64,000 nucleotides of DNA, taken from positions 186,001 to 250,000 of the forward strand of contig NZ_QFDM01000003.1 in the NCBI RefSeq assembly GCF_023702065.1, in the 5' to 3' direction. Positions 7,156 to 16,354 of the stretch are shown here, one piece after another; the first letter of the stretch is position 1, and each line of letters begins with the position of its first letter. A program made the translations under genes and the position numbers. The stretch comes from Methanoculleus oceani (GTDB lineage: Archaea; Halobacteriota; Methanomicrobia; Methanomicrobiales; Methanoculleaceae). Below the pieces are notes generated by a model, which did not search any database, was not told the DNA's origin, and worked only from the letters and a program-made list of their open reading frames with translations.

Positions 7156-8313
7156 ATGGAACGTCTAAAAATAGCATTTTTCTGCTGGGAGTCCCTGTAT
7201 GCCGAACGGGTCGGCGGGCTCGCGAATGCGGCGACAAACCTCGCCGAGACGCTGGCACGGCACCATGAAGTGCACTTTTTTACCCGGGGAGAGGGAGGAG
7301 ACGCTGAGATTAACGGGGTCCGATACCACTACTGCCGGCCGGCGGGGGGAGAGAACATCGTCCGGTACTGCTCCGATATGAGCAGAGGGATGATCGACCG
7401 GTTTGCCGAGTTCGATACGCCGTCGTTTGACCTCCTGCACTTCCACGACTGGCATGTGGTCGACGTGCTCCGCCGGCTCCAGGAGCGGGAGACCATCTTC
7501 ACCTACCACTCGACGGAGTTTGGGAGAAACGGAAACAGTTTCAGCGGCGGATGGCCGTTTTCCGAGATATCAGCGATTGAACGCTACGGCGCGTCGATTG
7601 CCAAACACATAACGGCGGTCTCCTCGACCCTCCGCCGGGAGGCCATGAACCTCTACGACATCCCGGACTGGAAGATCGACGTCGTCGCAAACGGCATCGT
7701 GCCCGGTCACTACCAGGCAGACGTCGATCCTGGGGCGGTGAAACGGCACTACGGCTTTGACCCGGACTCCCCGCTGATACTCTTTGTCGGGAGACTTGCG
7801 TGGCAGAAGGGCCCCGACATGCTGGTGGATGCAGCCCCCCACCTTCTGCGGGAGCACGCGGACGGTCAGTTCGCCTTCATCGGGGACGGGCAGATGCGCC
7901 ACGGCCTCGAGACCCGGGCCCGGTCGCTCCCCGTCCGTTTCCTCGGGCGACTGGCCGATGCGGAGTACGTGGAGCTCCTCAACGCAAGCGATATCGTCGC
8001 CATCCCGAGCAGAAACGAGCCGTTCGGGCTTGTGCTCCTCGAGGCATGGAGCGCCGGGCGGTGCGTCGTCGCTTCCGATGTCGGGGGGCTCTCCGAGAAC
8101 ATCGAGCACGGGACCGACGGAGTCAAGGTGCAGCCGCACCCGGACTCGATCGGCGAAGGACTCTCCCGGGTGGCGGATTCCCCCGAAAAAGCGCTCTCCA
8201 TGGGCCGGGAGGGGCTCGAAAAAGTGAAGAGAGAGTTCCCGTGGAGCCGCGTTGCAGAGCGGATGGAGGATGCGTACGCCAAGATCGCGAAGCACGATAC
8301 GCTCCTCTGCTGA
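7156..8313 (+). CDS. Family 4 glycosyltransferase
   Basis: A 385-residue GT-B glycosyltransferase, similar in layout to archaeal glycogen/starch synthase-like GT4 enzymes. The N-terminal domain holds the glycine-rich GGLANAATNLAE loop and LLHFHDWHV. The C-terminal donor domain starts at LILFVGRLAWQKGPDML and contains the E-x7-E motif in NEPFGLVLLEAWSAG, which binds the nucleotide sugar. I chose ATG 7156 because GAGG lies 9 bases upstream and MERLKIAFF starts the first beta strand; in-frame ATGs exist at 7141 and 7144. It is convergent with the GalT-like gene (8-bp gap between stops), so a shared carbohydrate role is plausible but unproven. Confidence 0.85.
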   Translation: MERLKIAFFCWESLYAERVGGLANAATNLAETLARHHEVHFFTRGEGGDAEINGVRYHYCRPAGGENIVRYCSDMSRGMIDRFAEFDTPSFDLLHFHDWHVVDVLRRLQERETIFTYHSTEFGRNGNSFSGGWPFSEISAIERYGASIAKHITAVSSTLRREAMNLYDIPDWKIDVVANGIVPGHYQADVDPGAVKRHYGFDPDSPLILFVGRLAWQKGPDMLVDAAPHLLREHADGQFAFIGDGQMRHGLETRARSLPVRFLGRLADAEYVELLNASDIVAIPSRNEPFGLVLLEAWSAGRCVVASDVGGLSENIEHGTDGVKVQPHPDSIGEGLSRVADSPEKALSMGREGLEKVKREFPWSRVAERMEDAYAKIAKHDTLLC

Positions 8314-8321
8314 CAGAGGGC

Positions 8322-9374
8322 TCACGGCAGCATGACGGCTATGAGGTGCTCCATCAGGCGGAACGGGTCGGATGAGACGACGGGCGTTCCCGCGTAGAGT
8401 TCCATCCCCCCGATATCCGAGGTCCGTGAATGGAGGTCGCCCCGGTCCACCACCCACGCAACGTAATAGCCCGGTTCGTCGAGCGGCGGCATATACACCG
8501 CCGCGTTATAACTCTGCACCCCGATGTTCTGGTAACACTCGAGCACTTTTGCGAGTGCCGGGACGAGGTCGTGCGGCGACTCCGTGACGATCGCGACTTC
8601 GTGCTCTTTTCTCGGGGTGAGGTGCGCCATGACCCGGGCGTTTCTGTAGACGAGCCCGAGACCGATAGCCGTATGGGCCGAAAAGAGGTCGTCGTAATAT
8701 TCGCTCCCGTAACGGCACCGGTACTCTTCCCGGGTCCTCTCAATCCGTGCCGGAGCGGTATACGGGCAGTGTGTGAGCAGGACCTGGGCATGGTTGTGCA
8801 CGACGCTCGCCCCCGCACGCCAGAGGAAGTTCCAGATGAGGAAAGGGTAGACAGCCCGGGGATCTGCGCGGTGCGCATCCTGGCACCAGCGGATGGCCAC
8901 GCTGATCATATCGGCGATCTCCGGCTCTGCGGTGACGTAGGGGTTGTTCTCTTTCGCGATGATGACGGCATGGAGGTAATCGTACTTGGCGATGTTGCTT
9001 GCCGTGATCCAGTGGTCGCCGTCGATCCTCCCGAACGTGTCGGCCGGCGTCTCCTCGAGGGGGTCTGCGAACGGCCCCCCCTCCGCAAGCGCCTTGAGGT
9101 TCCGCGTCTCCTCGGCACGGGGCGTCAGCACCGGGCGGCGTGCTCGAACAGAGTTGAACAGCGTGCTCTCGCCGGTCTGGTTATTGGTCACCCTGACGAT
9201 CTGCTGCGTCTCGATATCGCCGTACTTCTCCCGCACCCACTCCCGCATAGCGTCGGGGAGGACGAGGTGTCCGGGTTCGACATACCAGGAGTAGATCCGG
9301 GCAACGAGTTCTTCCGTATCCGGCGCGAGTTCCTTCACGATGCCCGGCAGCCTGGTGATATCAAGCTGAACCAT
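8322..9374 (-). CDS. Galactose-1-phosphate uridylyltransferase-like protein
   Basis: A 350-residue protein of the HIT superfamily. The nucleotidyltransferase motif is VVHNHAQVLLT, with the paired histidines and glutamine of GalT-type enzymes, preceded by FLWRAGASV. A second conserved region (LTPRKEHEVAIV) belongs to the C-terminal half. GalT transfers UMP between glucose- and galactose-1-phosphate; related archaeal enzymes may use other nucleotides, so the substrate is uncertain. ATG 9374 was chosen; an upstream ATG at 9416 would add 14 residues that overlap a TTTATCGG promoter-like box. Confidence 0.75.
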   Translation of the reverse strand: MVQLDITRLPGIVKELAPDTEELVARIYSWYVEPGHLVLPDAMREWVREKYGDIETQQIVRVTNNQTGESTLFNSVRARRPVLTPRAEETRNLKALAEGGPFADPLEETPADTFGRIDGDHWITASNIAKYDYLHAVIIAKENNPYVTAEPEIADMISVAIRWCQDAHRADPRAVYPFLIWNFLWRAGASVVHNHAQVLLTHCPYTAPARIERTREEYRCRYGSEYYDDLFSAHTAIGLGLVYRNARVMAHLTPRKEHEVAIVTESPHDLVPALAKVLECYQNIGVQSYNAAVYMPPLDEPGYYVAWVVDRGDLHSRTSDIGGMELYAGTPVVSSDPFRLMEHLIAVMLP

Positions 9375-9591
9375 AGGGTCTTCGTATACCGGTCTCGTAC
9401 CGATAAAGATTCGCATCGGCAGGATCGGGGCGCGAGAAGGCCCGAACCGGGCGGACCGATCGGGTTTGCGACCGGCGCGTGCGGTCGGACACGAAATGGA
9501 AGATTTATTGATTACCGATAGAGAATATAATCTGAATACGTAGAGATCCGGCCAAACAGCACCCCGGGTATGCGTTCTATGGATAAGGGGC

Positions 9592-12500
9592 ATGGCATTC
9601 TTTGATAAGTTTCGGACGAATATCGAGGGGTTCTGGCAGTCGAAGGACTATCCCGGCCTGATCGGGGACCTGGATGGTGAAGAGCCCGGTAGCCGCGCCG
9701 ATGCAGCGCGGAACCTCTCTGCCATCGGGGTCTCCGCTGTTCCGGAACTTCTTGGTGCGCTGGAGAACGCCGGCCCCGCATCACGGGTCAGGATGACGGA
9801 GGCCCTTGCTTCCGTCGGTTTTTCATCCGTCCCCCTGCTCCTCGCCGTGATCTGCCGGGCAAGCCCTGCCCTGCAGGCATCCATGGCCCGTGCAATCGCA
9901 CGGACAGGCGATGGGATCTTCGATGCGCTGCTGCCCGCACTGCACCACGAAGAGCCGGCGATCCGGTGTGCTGCGGTGATCGCTCTCCGGGGGATGGGCA
10001 GGAAGGCAGTCCCGCCCCTCTCCGAAGCGCTCCGTGACAGAGACCGTTCGATCCGGAAAGAGGCTGCCGGCGCGCTCGCCGCACTGGGATGGGCGCCGGA
10101 CGACCTGACGGAGAAGGTACGGTTTTACTTCCTCCTGGAAGACTGGGCGGAACTTGCGAAACTCCAGGGGGCAGCCGTCCCGGTCCTCCTCAAGGCCCTT
10201 GGCAGCAAAGAGCCGCGGATACGGAGCGAGTCGGCACGAACGCTCGGGAAGATTCGTGACGCACGGGCTATCCCGGCGCTCATCAGGGCGGTGAAGGACC
10301 CGCAGGCGGACGTCCGCGTACGTGCCGCCGAGGCGCTGGGGGAGATGGGACACGATCAGGCAAAACCCGCACTGGTCGAAGCGCTCAACGATCCCTGCCA
10401 TCCGGTGCGGATGGAAGCGGCCTGGGCGCTCGACCGGCTGGACTGGGTTCCGCAGAGCGACCTCGAGAGAGCGGGTTACCTCATTGCACGGGAACAGTGG
10501 AACGAACTTGTCCGGATGGGGAGACCGGCCATCCCTCCGCTCATCCGGGCCCTGGAGGTCGAGTATTCGGGGGTCCGCACCGGTGCAAGCGAAGCGCTGC
10601 GGCAACTCGGGCAGCCTGCATTCGATGCCCTGAACGCAGCAGCACGATCGGAGAGCCCCGGGCTCCGCGAACAGGCGGAGATTGCGCTGGAGTATATCAG
10701 GTCGCGTCACGAGGAGACTTCCCGGGCGAAACCGGTGCAGGAAGCCGCTTCGGGTTACGACCGGGAGCTCAGGGAAGGGCTTGCCGCCCGGAAGCAGATC
10801 GAAGACCACTTCGGGCCGACAGCCCGGGCGCGCAACCAGCCTCCCCGACGCGAACCTCCGCCGGCGGCACGGACGGAGGCGGTGCAACCCGTCGCCGGCG
10901 GAAAGGCCGCCGTGCCGGAACCCCCCGCCCGGCATCCTGCCGACGCCGGCGACCTCGAGGAACTCCTGGAGGCAGACGGAAAGGCCGAAGAGACATGGAC
11001 CGGGACAAAGAGTCCGCTCACGCCGAAGACACCGGTTTCGCTTGATGAGATCGTTCCGTGCGGTGACGACGGGCAGGCGACCGATGACGAGAAGCCTGCC
11101 GGAGAGGAAGTACCTGCTCCCGCAAAGCAGGACATGGCGGTCCTGCCGGAGCCGGATGCCACCGTCGGGCCACCGGAACCCCCCTGGAAGACCCCGGAGA
11201 GGGGAACGCTCGAGCGGTACCTCAACGCCCTGCAGAGTGACGACGAAGTGATCCGGGCTGCGGCGATTGCAGCGTTACGGAGCATGGGGGGTCCGGCTGT
11301 CGAGTTCCTCGTCATGGCGCTCTCCGACCCGCACAACGGGGTCCGTATCGCCGCTGCGGAGGCAATCGGCGAGATCAGAGATGAGAGCGGTGTCGATCCG
11401 CTGATCCTGCTCACCAATGATGCCGGGCAGGACGTCCGCACTGCCGCTGCCGCCGCGCTCGGACGGATCGGGGATGCACGCGCCATCGGCCCGCTCATGC
11501 GCCTCTTCGGCGACGGGTACTCCGGGGTCCGGTCCGTTGCAGCCGCGGCGGTTGCGGCGTCCGGGCCCGATGCCCTTGAGCCGCTGGAAGCGGCACTGGA
11601 CGACCCGGTACCGGTGGTCCGGTTGACGGCGGCGAGAGCAATCGGGCTCGTCGGGAACCCCCGGTCGATACCGCTTCTCATCAGGCACCTCGAGGACCCT
11701 GCCAGGGAGGTCGGCGTGGTTGCGGCCCGGACTCTCGGGAGATTCGGGAACCACGCAGTCGAACCGCTCTCGACGGTGCTGCGGGAGGGAGGAAAAGAAG
11801 GGCGCCTTGCAGCGATAGATGCGCTCGGAGGGATTGAGCCGGGAAAGGCGGACGAGGCACTGGCATACGCCCTGCGCGACGAGGACCGGGAGGTCCGGGA
11901 AAAGGCAGCTGCCGCGCTCATGAGGCGGCGCGCGGCGGGTGTATGGCAGAGCACCTTCGGCAACAAGGCCCGGGAAGAGAAAGAAGTCGCCACGAAGAAG
12001 AGTCCGGCCAGAGAGGAGGGGCGGAGAGCCTTCGAGCAGTCCGGCCGGGAAGAGATCGATACGCTCATCGCTGCGCTCAAGGACAGTTCGGTGGAGGTGC
12101 AGGCGTCTGCAGCCACCCGGCTTATCGGGATGGGGCAGCCTGCCGCCGAAGGACTGCTCATGGCGCTCAAGAACGAGGACAAGGAGATACAGCTGGCCGC
12201 CGCCGGAGTCCTCGGCGAGATGCGGGAGACGGCAGTCTTACCGCTCATGGATGCCTTAAACGACACCGATCGGTTTGTCCGGCTCGTTGCTGCCCGGAAC
12301 CTGGGCAATATCGGAGATAAGCGGGCTATCCAAGCCCTTAGCGAATCTCTTCGTCGGGAACCCGAAAGCGGGGTCCGGGCAGCCGTGGCGGAGGCGCTGG
12401 GCTACATGGGGAGCGGGCAGGCGATAGAGCCGCTGGCCCTGGCACTGCGGGACAGGGACGAAGCGGTCAAGGTTGCCGCCGCCCGGTCGCTCGGCTACAT

Positions 12501-13062
12501 CGGTGATCTTCGTGCCATCGAGCTGTTGATTCTGGCGCTCAGCGACGTGGACGACCGGGTCCGGCATGCTGCACTCGAGGCCCTGAAGGACCCCGGAGGC
12601 ACGGCGCGGGGCCACCTGGTCGGCGCGCTCCGTTCCGGGGGCGAGAGGCTCAGGGCGGGGGTCGCCGAAGCGCTGGAAGCAGTGGGCTGGAAGCCGGAGA
12701 GCGGCGAGGAACTGACGCTCTACCTCATGGCCCTGAACAGGTGGGCCGAGGTGGAACAGGTCGGCGCCGATGCGCTGCCGGTACTTGCAGGGGCGCTCTC
12801 CAACCCGTCGATTGAGGTGCGGGCAAATGCCGTCAGGGCGATCTCCCGGATAGGAGGGGGGGAGGCCGTCGCCCCCCTCATCCTGGCACTCCAGGACGAC
12901 GCGCTCGTGGTCAGAAAGCGGGCCGAACGGGCCCTGGTTGATATGGGCAATGCAGTGGTCCCCGAACTCAACCTGGCAGCCGGAGAGGTGCGGCCGGAGG
13001 CTCGAGAGGGGCTGCAGCGGATCATCGATGAGATCCGCGCAAAGGGGACGGGGAAGCCCTAG
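9592..13062 (+). CDS. Large HEAT-repeat protein (1156 aa)
   Basis: The longest gene in the window, built almost entirely of HEAT/PBS-lyase-type helical repeats of about 31 residues (for example IRSESARTLGKIRDARAIPALIRAV and VRTAAAAALGRIGDARAIGPLM). There are three blocks: about residues 20-370, 530-790 and 825-1140. They are separated by low-complexity linkers rich in P, E, A and K (about 375-525 and 795-830). Three times a spacer of the form Y(F/L)-x5-W-x2-(L/V)-x3-G-x2-(A/V)-(V/I/L)-P-x-L interrupts the repeats. No signal peptide or membrane span is visible. The fold implies a cytoplasmic scaffold; no catalytic motif is seen. Its stop overlaps that of the next gene. Confidence 0.85.
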   Translation: MAFFDKFRTNIEGFWQSKDYPGLIGDLDGEEPGSRADAARNLSAIGVSAVPELLGALENAGPASRVRMTEALASVGFSSVPLLLAVICRASPALQASMARAIARTGDGIFDALLPALHHEEPAIRCAAVIALRGMGRKAVPPLSEALRDRDRSIRKEAAGALAALGWAPDDLTEKVRFYFLLEDWAELAKLQGAAVPVLLKALGSKEPRIRSESARTLGKIRDARAIPALIRAVKDPQADVRVRAAEALGEMGHDQAKPALVEALNDPCHPVRMEAAWALDRLDWVPQSDLERAGYLIAREQWNELVRMGRPAIPPLIRALEVEYSGVRTGASEALRQLGQPAFDALNAAARSESPGLREQAEIALEYIRSRHEETSRAKPVQEAASGYDRELREGLAARKQIEDHFGPTARARNQPPRREPPPAARTEAVQPVAGGKAAVPEPPARHPADAGDLEELLEADGKAEETWTGTKSPLTPKTPVSLDEIVPCGDDGQATDDEKPAGEEVPAPAKQDMAVLPEPDATVGPPEPPWKTPERGTLERYLNALQSDDEVIRAAAIAALRSMGGPAVEFLVMALSDPHNGVRIAAAEAIGEIRDESGVDPLILLTNDAGQDVRTAAAAALGRIGDARAIGPLMRLFGDGYSGVRSVAAAAVAASGPDALEPLEAALDDPVPVVRLTAARAIGLVGNPRSIPLLIRHLEDPAREVGVVAARTLGRFGNHAVEPLSTVLREGGKEGRLAAIDALGGIEPGKADEALAYALRDEDREVREKAAAALMRRRAAGVWQSTFGNKAREEKEVATKKSPAREEGRRAFEQSGREEIDTLIAALKDSSVEVQASAATRLIGMGQPAAEGLLMALKNEDKEIQLAAAGVLGEMRETAVLPLMDALNDTDRFVRLVAARNLGNIGDKRAIQALSESLRREPESGVRAAVAEALGYMGSGQAIEPLALALRDRDEAVKVAAARSLGYIGDLRAIELLILALSDVDDRVRHAALEALKDPGGTARGHLVGALRSGGERLRAGVAEALEAVGWKPESGEELTLYLMALNRWAEVEQVGADALPVLAGALSNPSIEVRANAVRAISRIGGGEAVAPLILALQDDALVVRKRAERALVDMGNAVVPELNLAAGEVRPEAREGLQRIIDEIRAKGTGKP

Positions 13063-13727
13063 GGCATCCGCCCGGCTGCTTCCCAGTAATCGTACTCGTG
13101 ATGCCAGCGGTCCTTGTTCGCCGTGACCAGGGCCCGCATCCGCTCGAGCATCGCGGCGTGAAGTTTTTCCTGCTCCGGGTAGGTCTCTTTCTTCTCAATG
13201 GCCTTTGCAAGTTTCCGGCCGAGTTCGTAGGCCCTCCCTTCCGCAGGCACGATCGTCTCCGGGTCTCCCCCGAGGACCACGCCGACACCACCCACGGTGT
13301 TCGCGCCCAGGGTCTGGAGGACCCTATTCAGGTAGGCCACGACCTCATCCGCCCCGGACCCGCCCGCCGTCGCGACGGCGCACCCGTACTTCCCGATGAA
13401 CATCTGGCAGTGGATGGTGTCCGCCATACGGTCGAACATGGTCTTTGTCTGGGCGGTGACGGAGTCGATGTAGTTGGGCGACCCGAGGACGATCCCGTCG
13501 CTTGCGAGCATCTTCCGGTACAATTCGGCAAAGTCGTCTTTCTTGACACACTCGCCCCGCTCGCAGCAGATCAGGCATCCGTTGCAGTACTCGATCTGGA
13601 GCTTGCAGAGATCCACGAGCTCCACTTCGGCCCCGACACTCTCTGCCCCGTCAAGGACGGCTTGAACAAGCCGGAGCGTCTGGCTCCTTGAGGCGCGGGG
13701 ACTTCCGTTGATCCCAAGTATCTTCAT
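13059..13727 (-). CDS. Iron-sulfur flavoprotein / NADPH-dependent FMN reductase family
   Basis: A 222-residue flavodoxin-fold protein. The FMN phosphate loop is GINGSPRASRSQT (residues 5-17), and LGSPNYIDSVTAQ provides the second flavin loop. Between them lies a compact cysteine motif (YCNGCLICCERGEC) like the [4Fe-4S] ligands of methanogen Isf proteins, which transfer electrons from ferredoxin and reduce oxygen species. ATG 13727 has the strong ribosome site GAGGAGGG upstream. It is convergent with the HEAT gene; the two stop codons share the palindrome CTAG at 13059-13062. Confidence 0.85.
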   Translation of the reverse strand: MKILGINGSPRASRSQTLRLVQAVLDGAESVGAEVELVDLCKLQIEYCNGCLICCERGECVKKDDFAELYRKMLASDGIVLGSPNYIDSVTAQTKTMFDRMADTIHCQMFIGKYGCAVATAGGSGADEVVAYLNRVLQTLGANTVGGVGVVLGGDPETIVPAEGRAYELGRKLAKAIEKKETYPEQEKLHAAMLERMRALVTANKDRWHHEYDYWEAAGRMP

Positions 13728-13785
13728 ACTATCCCTCCTCGTAACGATCGTTGAGTCCGTTCCCGAATACGCTCGCCCGTAAACC

Positions 13786-14244
13786 TTACGGGATGTCGTG
13801 CGTGACGGCGATCTCGGCGCGGTACTCCCGGCCGCAGTCCCCGGGGAACGGATTGATGGTAAATATCTTCGTCTCACCCACCTGGAACCGGGGGGCGAGA
13901 ATGGTCTCGGTCGCCCGAATCATATTGCTTTCGTCATCGATGAGCATGAATCGGATGACGGCGTTTCTCGCTGGCGCATCACCGCTGTTGGTCACCGTCC
14001 CCGTCACAATCCAGTAACAGGAACCGTCGGTGCGCAAATGCTTCTCCGGTACGGTAACGGTGGTCGTGAACGACGGCTGCGGCCCAGCGGGCGAGTAGGT
14101 AGTGTGAGGGGGCGACGTCATCTCCGGCGTCGGAGTCGCCGGCGCCCCGGAGGTCCCCGTGCAGCCTGCCGTGGCAACAGAGCCGATGAGGCAGCCGAGG
14201 AGGAGAAGAATCACAAGGCTCTTTCCCAGAGAGACATCCTGCAT
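13786..14244 (-). CDS. Small secreted lipoprotein
   Basis: A 152-residue protein with a basic start, a hydrophobic core (SLVILLLLGCLIGSV) and a lipobox-like ATAGC with C28, then a Thr/Pro/Ser-rich linker (about residues 30-60) typical of surface-anchored archaeal lipoproteins. The rest is a beta-rich domain (YWIVTGTVTNSGDAPARNAV, FQVGETKIFTI) resembling FxLYD-type domains. The function is unknown. A TATATAAC box (read on the minus strand) about 25 bases upstream suggests a very short leader. Confidence 0.65.
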   Translation of the reverse strand: MQDVSLGKSLVILLLLGCLIGSVATAGCTGTSGAPATPTPEMTSPPHTTYSPAGPQPSFTTTVTVPEKHLRTDGSCYWIVTGTVTNSGDAPARNAVIRFMLIDDESNMIRATETILAPRFQVGETKIFTINPFPGDCGREYRAEIAVTHDIP

Positions 14245-14414
14245 GCTGGTTCATCGACCGGAAGATATATAACAGATCCGAAAGTGTACCCGGGCCGGAG
14301 GCGGTGCCGGAGCAGGGTACGGCATGTCCCCGACTGCCGGCCCGCCACCCGGGCAGAGGCCGGGGGAACGATTTATATGCCCTCCGGATAAGAGGCCAGC
14401 CGGGAGGAGTACTG

Positions 14415-14903
14415 GTGAGCAGGGATGCCGTAGAAACCATCGGGACCGTGAAGGTCTGCAACGCCGTAACAGGAGAGGTGGAAGAGGTTCGAAGGGTCGT
14501 CAAATCCGACGAGGAGTGGCGGCGCCAGCTGACGCCGGAGCAGTTCTCCGTTGCCCGGCATGAGGGCACGGAGCCGGCCTTCACCGGGAAGTACTGGGAC
14601 TGTAAGGAGGACGGCCTGTATGTCTGCGTCTGCTGCGGCAACCACCTCTTCTCCTCGAAGACGAAGTTTGAGTCGGGCACCGGCTGGCCGAGTTTCACAA
14701 AGCCCGTATCGGACTTAAACATCAGGACGGATCTCGACACCCGGTTCTTCATGAGCCGGACCGAGGTGCTCTGCAGGCGGTGCGACGCCCACCTGGGCCA
14801 CGTCTTTGACGACGGGCCGCCGCCGACCCACAGGCGTTACTGCATGAACTCGGCGTCGCTCCGGTTCGTGCGGCAAAAAGACCTGCCCGGTCGGCACGAA
14901 TAA
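14415..14903 (+). CDS. msrB: Peptide-methionine (R)-S-oxide reductase MsrB
   Basis: A 162-residue MsrB that repairs R-methionine sulfoxide in proteins. The zinc site is formed by CVCCGNHLF and CRRCDAHLGHVFDDGP, and the catalytic cysteine is in RRYCMNSASL. FESGTGWPSF is the substrate-binding segment. GTG 14415 is chosen because GGGAGGAG lies just upstream and TTATATG is about 40 bases upstream. The N-terminal 25 residues lie outside the domain and could be shorter. The start is divergent from the lipoprotein gene. Confidence 0.92.
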   Translation: MSRDAVETIGTVKVCNAVTGEVEEVRRVVKSDEEWRRQLTPEQFSVARHEGTEPAFTGKYWDCKEDGLYVCVCCGNHLFSSKTKFESGTGWPSFTKPVSDLNIRTDLDTRFFMSRTEVLCRRCDAHLGHVFDDGPPPTHRRYCMNSASLRFVRQKDLPGRHE

Positions 14904-14933
14904 TTATCCTCTGGCGGCACCGACCTCTGATCA

Positions 14934-15557
14934 GTGACTGCCCATGCATCCCCCTGGGACGAGGACTACCGGAGGCGGGGCGACCTCTGGGGAGGAGCGC
15001 CGGCGCCGCTCCCGGACCTTCCCCCTGGCGCCGCCGTCCTGGAACTCGGCTGCGGGAACGGCAAAACCCTCGCAGCCCTCATCAGGCGGCCCTGGAATGT
15101 GACCGCGGCCGACATATCTCCCCATGCCGTCGCGCTCGCCCGGCGGCACCCGGGGACGGCGGCGGCCTCTCTCACCGTGGCCGATATCCGGTGCCTGCCG
15201 TTTTCCCGAGGAACGTTCGATGCGGTCTTCCTGGTCCACATCATCGGCCACCTGCCCGGACCGGGCCGGCAGGCCGCGGCATCCGAGGTCTGCCGGGTGC
15301 TCAGGCCCGGAGGGTCGGCTTTCTTCCGGGGTTTCTCCGTTGAGGACATGCGCGCCGGGAAGGGGGAGGAGACGGAGCCGCAGACCTTCCGGAGGGGCGA
15401 CGGCATCACCACCCACTACTTCACCGAAGCCGAGGCGGCGGAGCTCTTCGCACCGCTCGTCCCGGTCTCGGTCCGGACGCACCGGTGGCAGATGCGGGTC
15501 CGGGGCAGGGACCTCCCCCGGGCCGAGGTGGAGGCAACTTTTCATAAGACGGTCTAG
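14934..15557 (+). CDS. Class I SAM-dependent methyltransferase
   Basis: A 207-residue methyltransferase. Motif I VLELGCGNGKTLAAL (about residues 34-48), the acidic end of strand 2 (TAADISPHAV), motif III-like FDAVFLVHIIGHL and RVLRPGGSAFFRGF give a complete Rossmann-type SAM fold of the methyltransferase-11 kind. The substrate cannot be inferred. GTG 14934 begins 30 bases after the msrB stop; the two may share a transcript, with no functional link seen. Confidence 0.8.
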   Translation: MTAHASPWDEDYRRRGDLWGGAPAPLPDLPPGAAVLELGCGNGKTLAALIRRPWNVTAADISPHAVALARRHPGTAAASLTVADIRCLPFSRGTFDAVFLVHIIGHLPGPGRQAAASEVCRVLRPGGSAFFRGFSVEDMRAGKGEETEPQTFRRGDGITTHYFTEAEAAELFAPLVPVSVRTHRWQMRVRGRDLPRAEVEATFHKTV

Positions 15558-15785
15558 TGGCGGGAAACAGGTTTTGCGCACCCCGCTGTCCCCGCCCTCC
15601 GGGCCCTACGGGAACCGGAACCGGGGACGAACATACCTTTTTTACGCATCCAGACCGAGTTATAGTACCAGGATACGGAAACCCGTGGGTTCACGCCGGC
15701 TGAGGCGGCTGTTCCCGGGTCCTTCGTGCAGTATGGTCAACCTTTTTTGACAACCGGACAAAACAACAGGAGAGGAAGAGAAGTC

Positions 15786-16013
15786 ATGTGTATTGCAATG
15801 CCCGCTGAGGTACTCGAGATAAAAGAGGGCAACATCGGCGTCGTCGACTTCGGAGACCTGCAGCAGGAGGTCAGGCTCGACCTCGTGGACGTGAAAGTCG
15901 GGGAGTTCGTGCTCGTCCATGTCGGATTCGCCATCCAGCGCCTCAGCAGAGAGGAAGGGCTCGAAACCCGCGAGATCTTCAGGCAGGTTCACGCCGCGGC
16001 GATGGAGGAGTGA
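15786..16013 (+). CDS. hypC: Hydrogenase maturation chaperone HypC
   Basis: A 75-residue HypC/HupF protein: the obligatory MCIAMPAEV start with C2 (which carries the Fe(CN)2CO group with HypD) and the family segment VRLDLVDVKVGEFVLVHVGFAIQRL. It acts in the cytoplasm in assembly of the [NiFe] centre. AGGAGAGGAAG precedes ATG 15786. GTTATAGTACC near 15659 is a possible promoter, giving a leader of about 100 nt. Its stop overlaps the hypA start (TGATG), so the genes are coupled. Confidence 0.95.
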   Translation: MCIAMPAEVLEIKEGNIGVVDFGDLQQEVRLDLVDVKVGEFVLVHVGFAIQRLSREEGLETREIFRQVHAAAMEE

Positions 16014-16354
16014 TGCACGAGTACAGCATCGCGTATGACATCTACACGACCGCACGCCGCGCCGCGCTCGAAAACAACGCAAAAGAGATCAAATGCGTCT
16101 CCATTGACGTCGGTAAGATGGCGATGGTGAACCCCGAGCAGGTGGAGTTCCTCTTCAACATCATCATCGAGGACGACCCGCTCTTTTCGAACGCCCGGCT
16201 CTCGTGCCGGGACATCGAGACGCGCACCCGCTGCTCCTGCGGCTACGAGGGGGACGAGCGGTTCGTCTGTCCGCAGTGCGGGAAACTCCCGCAAATCGTC
16301 GCAGGAATGGAGATCGTAGTCACAAACATCGAGATAGAAGTGGACGAAGAATGA
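16013..16354 (+). CDS. hypA: Hydrogenase nickel-insertion protein HypA
   Basis: A 113-residue HypA. The start must be ATG 16013 because MHEYSI puts the nickel ligand H2 in place; a GTG one codon earlier would not. The zinc ribbon is C74-x-C76 and C86-x2-C89 (RCSCGYEG...VCPQCGK). With HypB it delivers nickel to the hydrogenase large subunit. HypB is not in the window. It overlaps hypC by 1 base and hypE by 4 bases. Confidence 0.94.
   Translation: MHEYSIAYDIYTTARRAALENNAKEIKCVSIDVGKMAMVNPEQVEFLFNIIIEDDPLFSNARLSCRDIETRTRCSCGYEGDERFVCPQCGKLPQIVAGMEIVVTNIEIEVDEE

Noticed and set aside
10755-12308. 517-residue Ser/Ala/Arg-rich frame opposite the HEAT gene
   Set aside because: Low-complexity antisense product of repetitive Ala/Leu codons; the HEAT repeats on the other strand are clear.
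16013-16354. hypA starting at the GTG one codon upstream (16010)
   Set aside because: HypA needs histidine at position 2 for nickel binding, so ATG 16013 is the real start.
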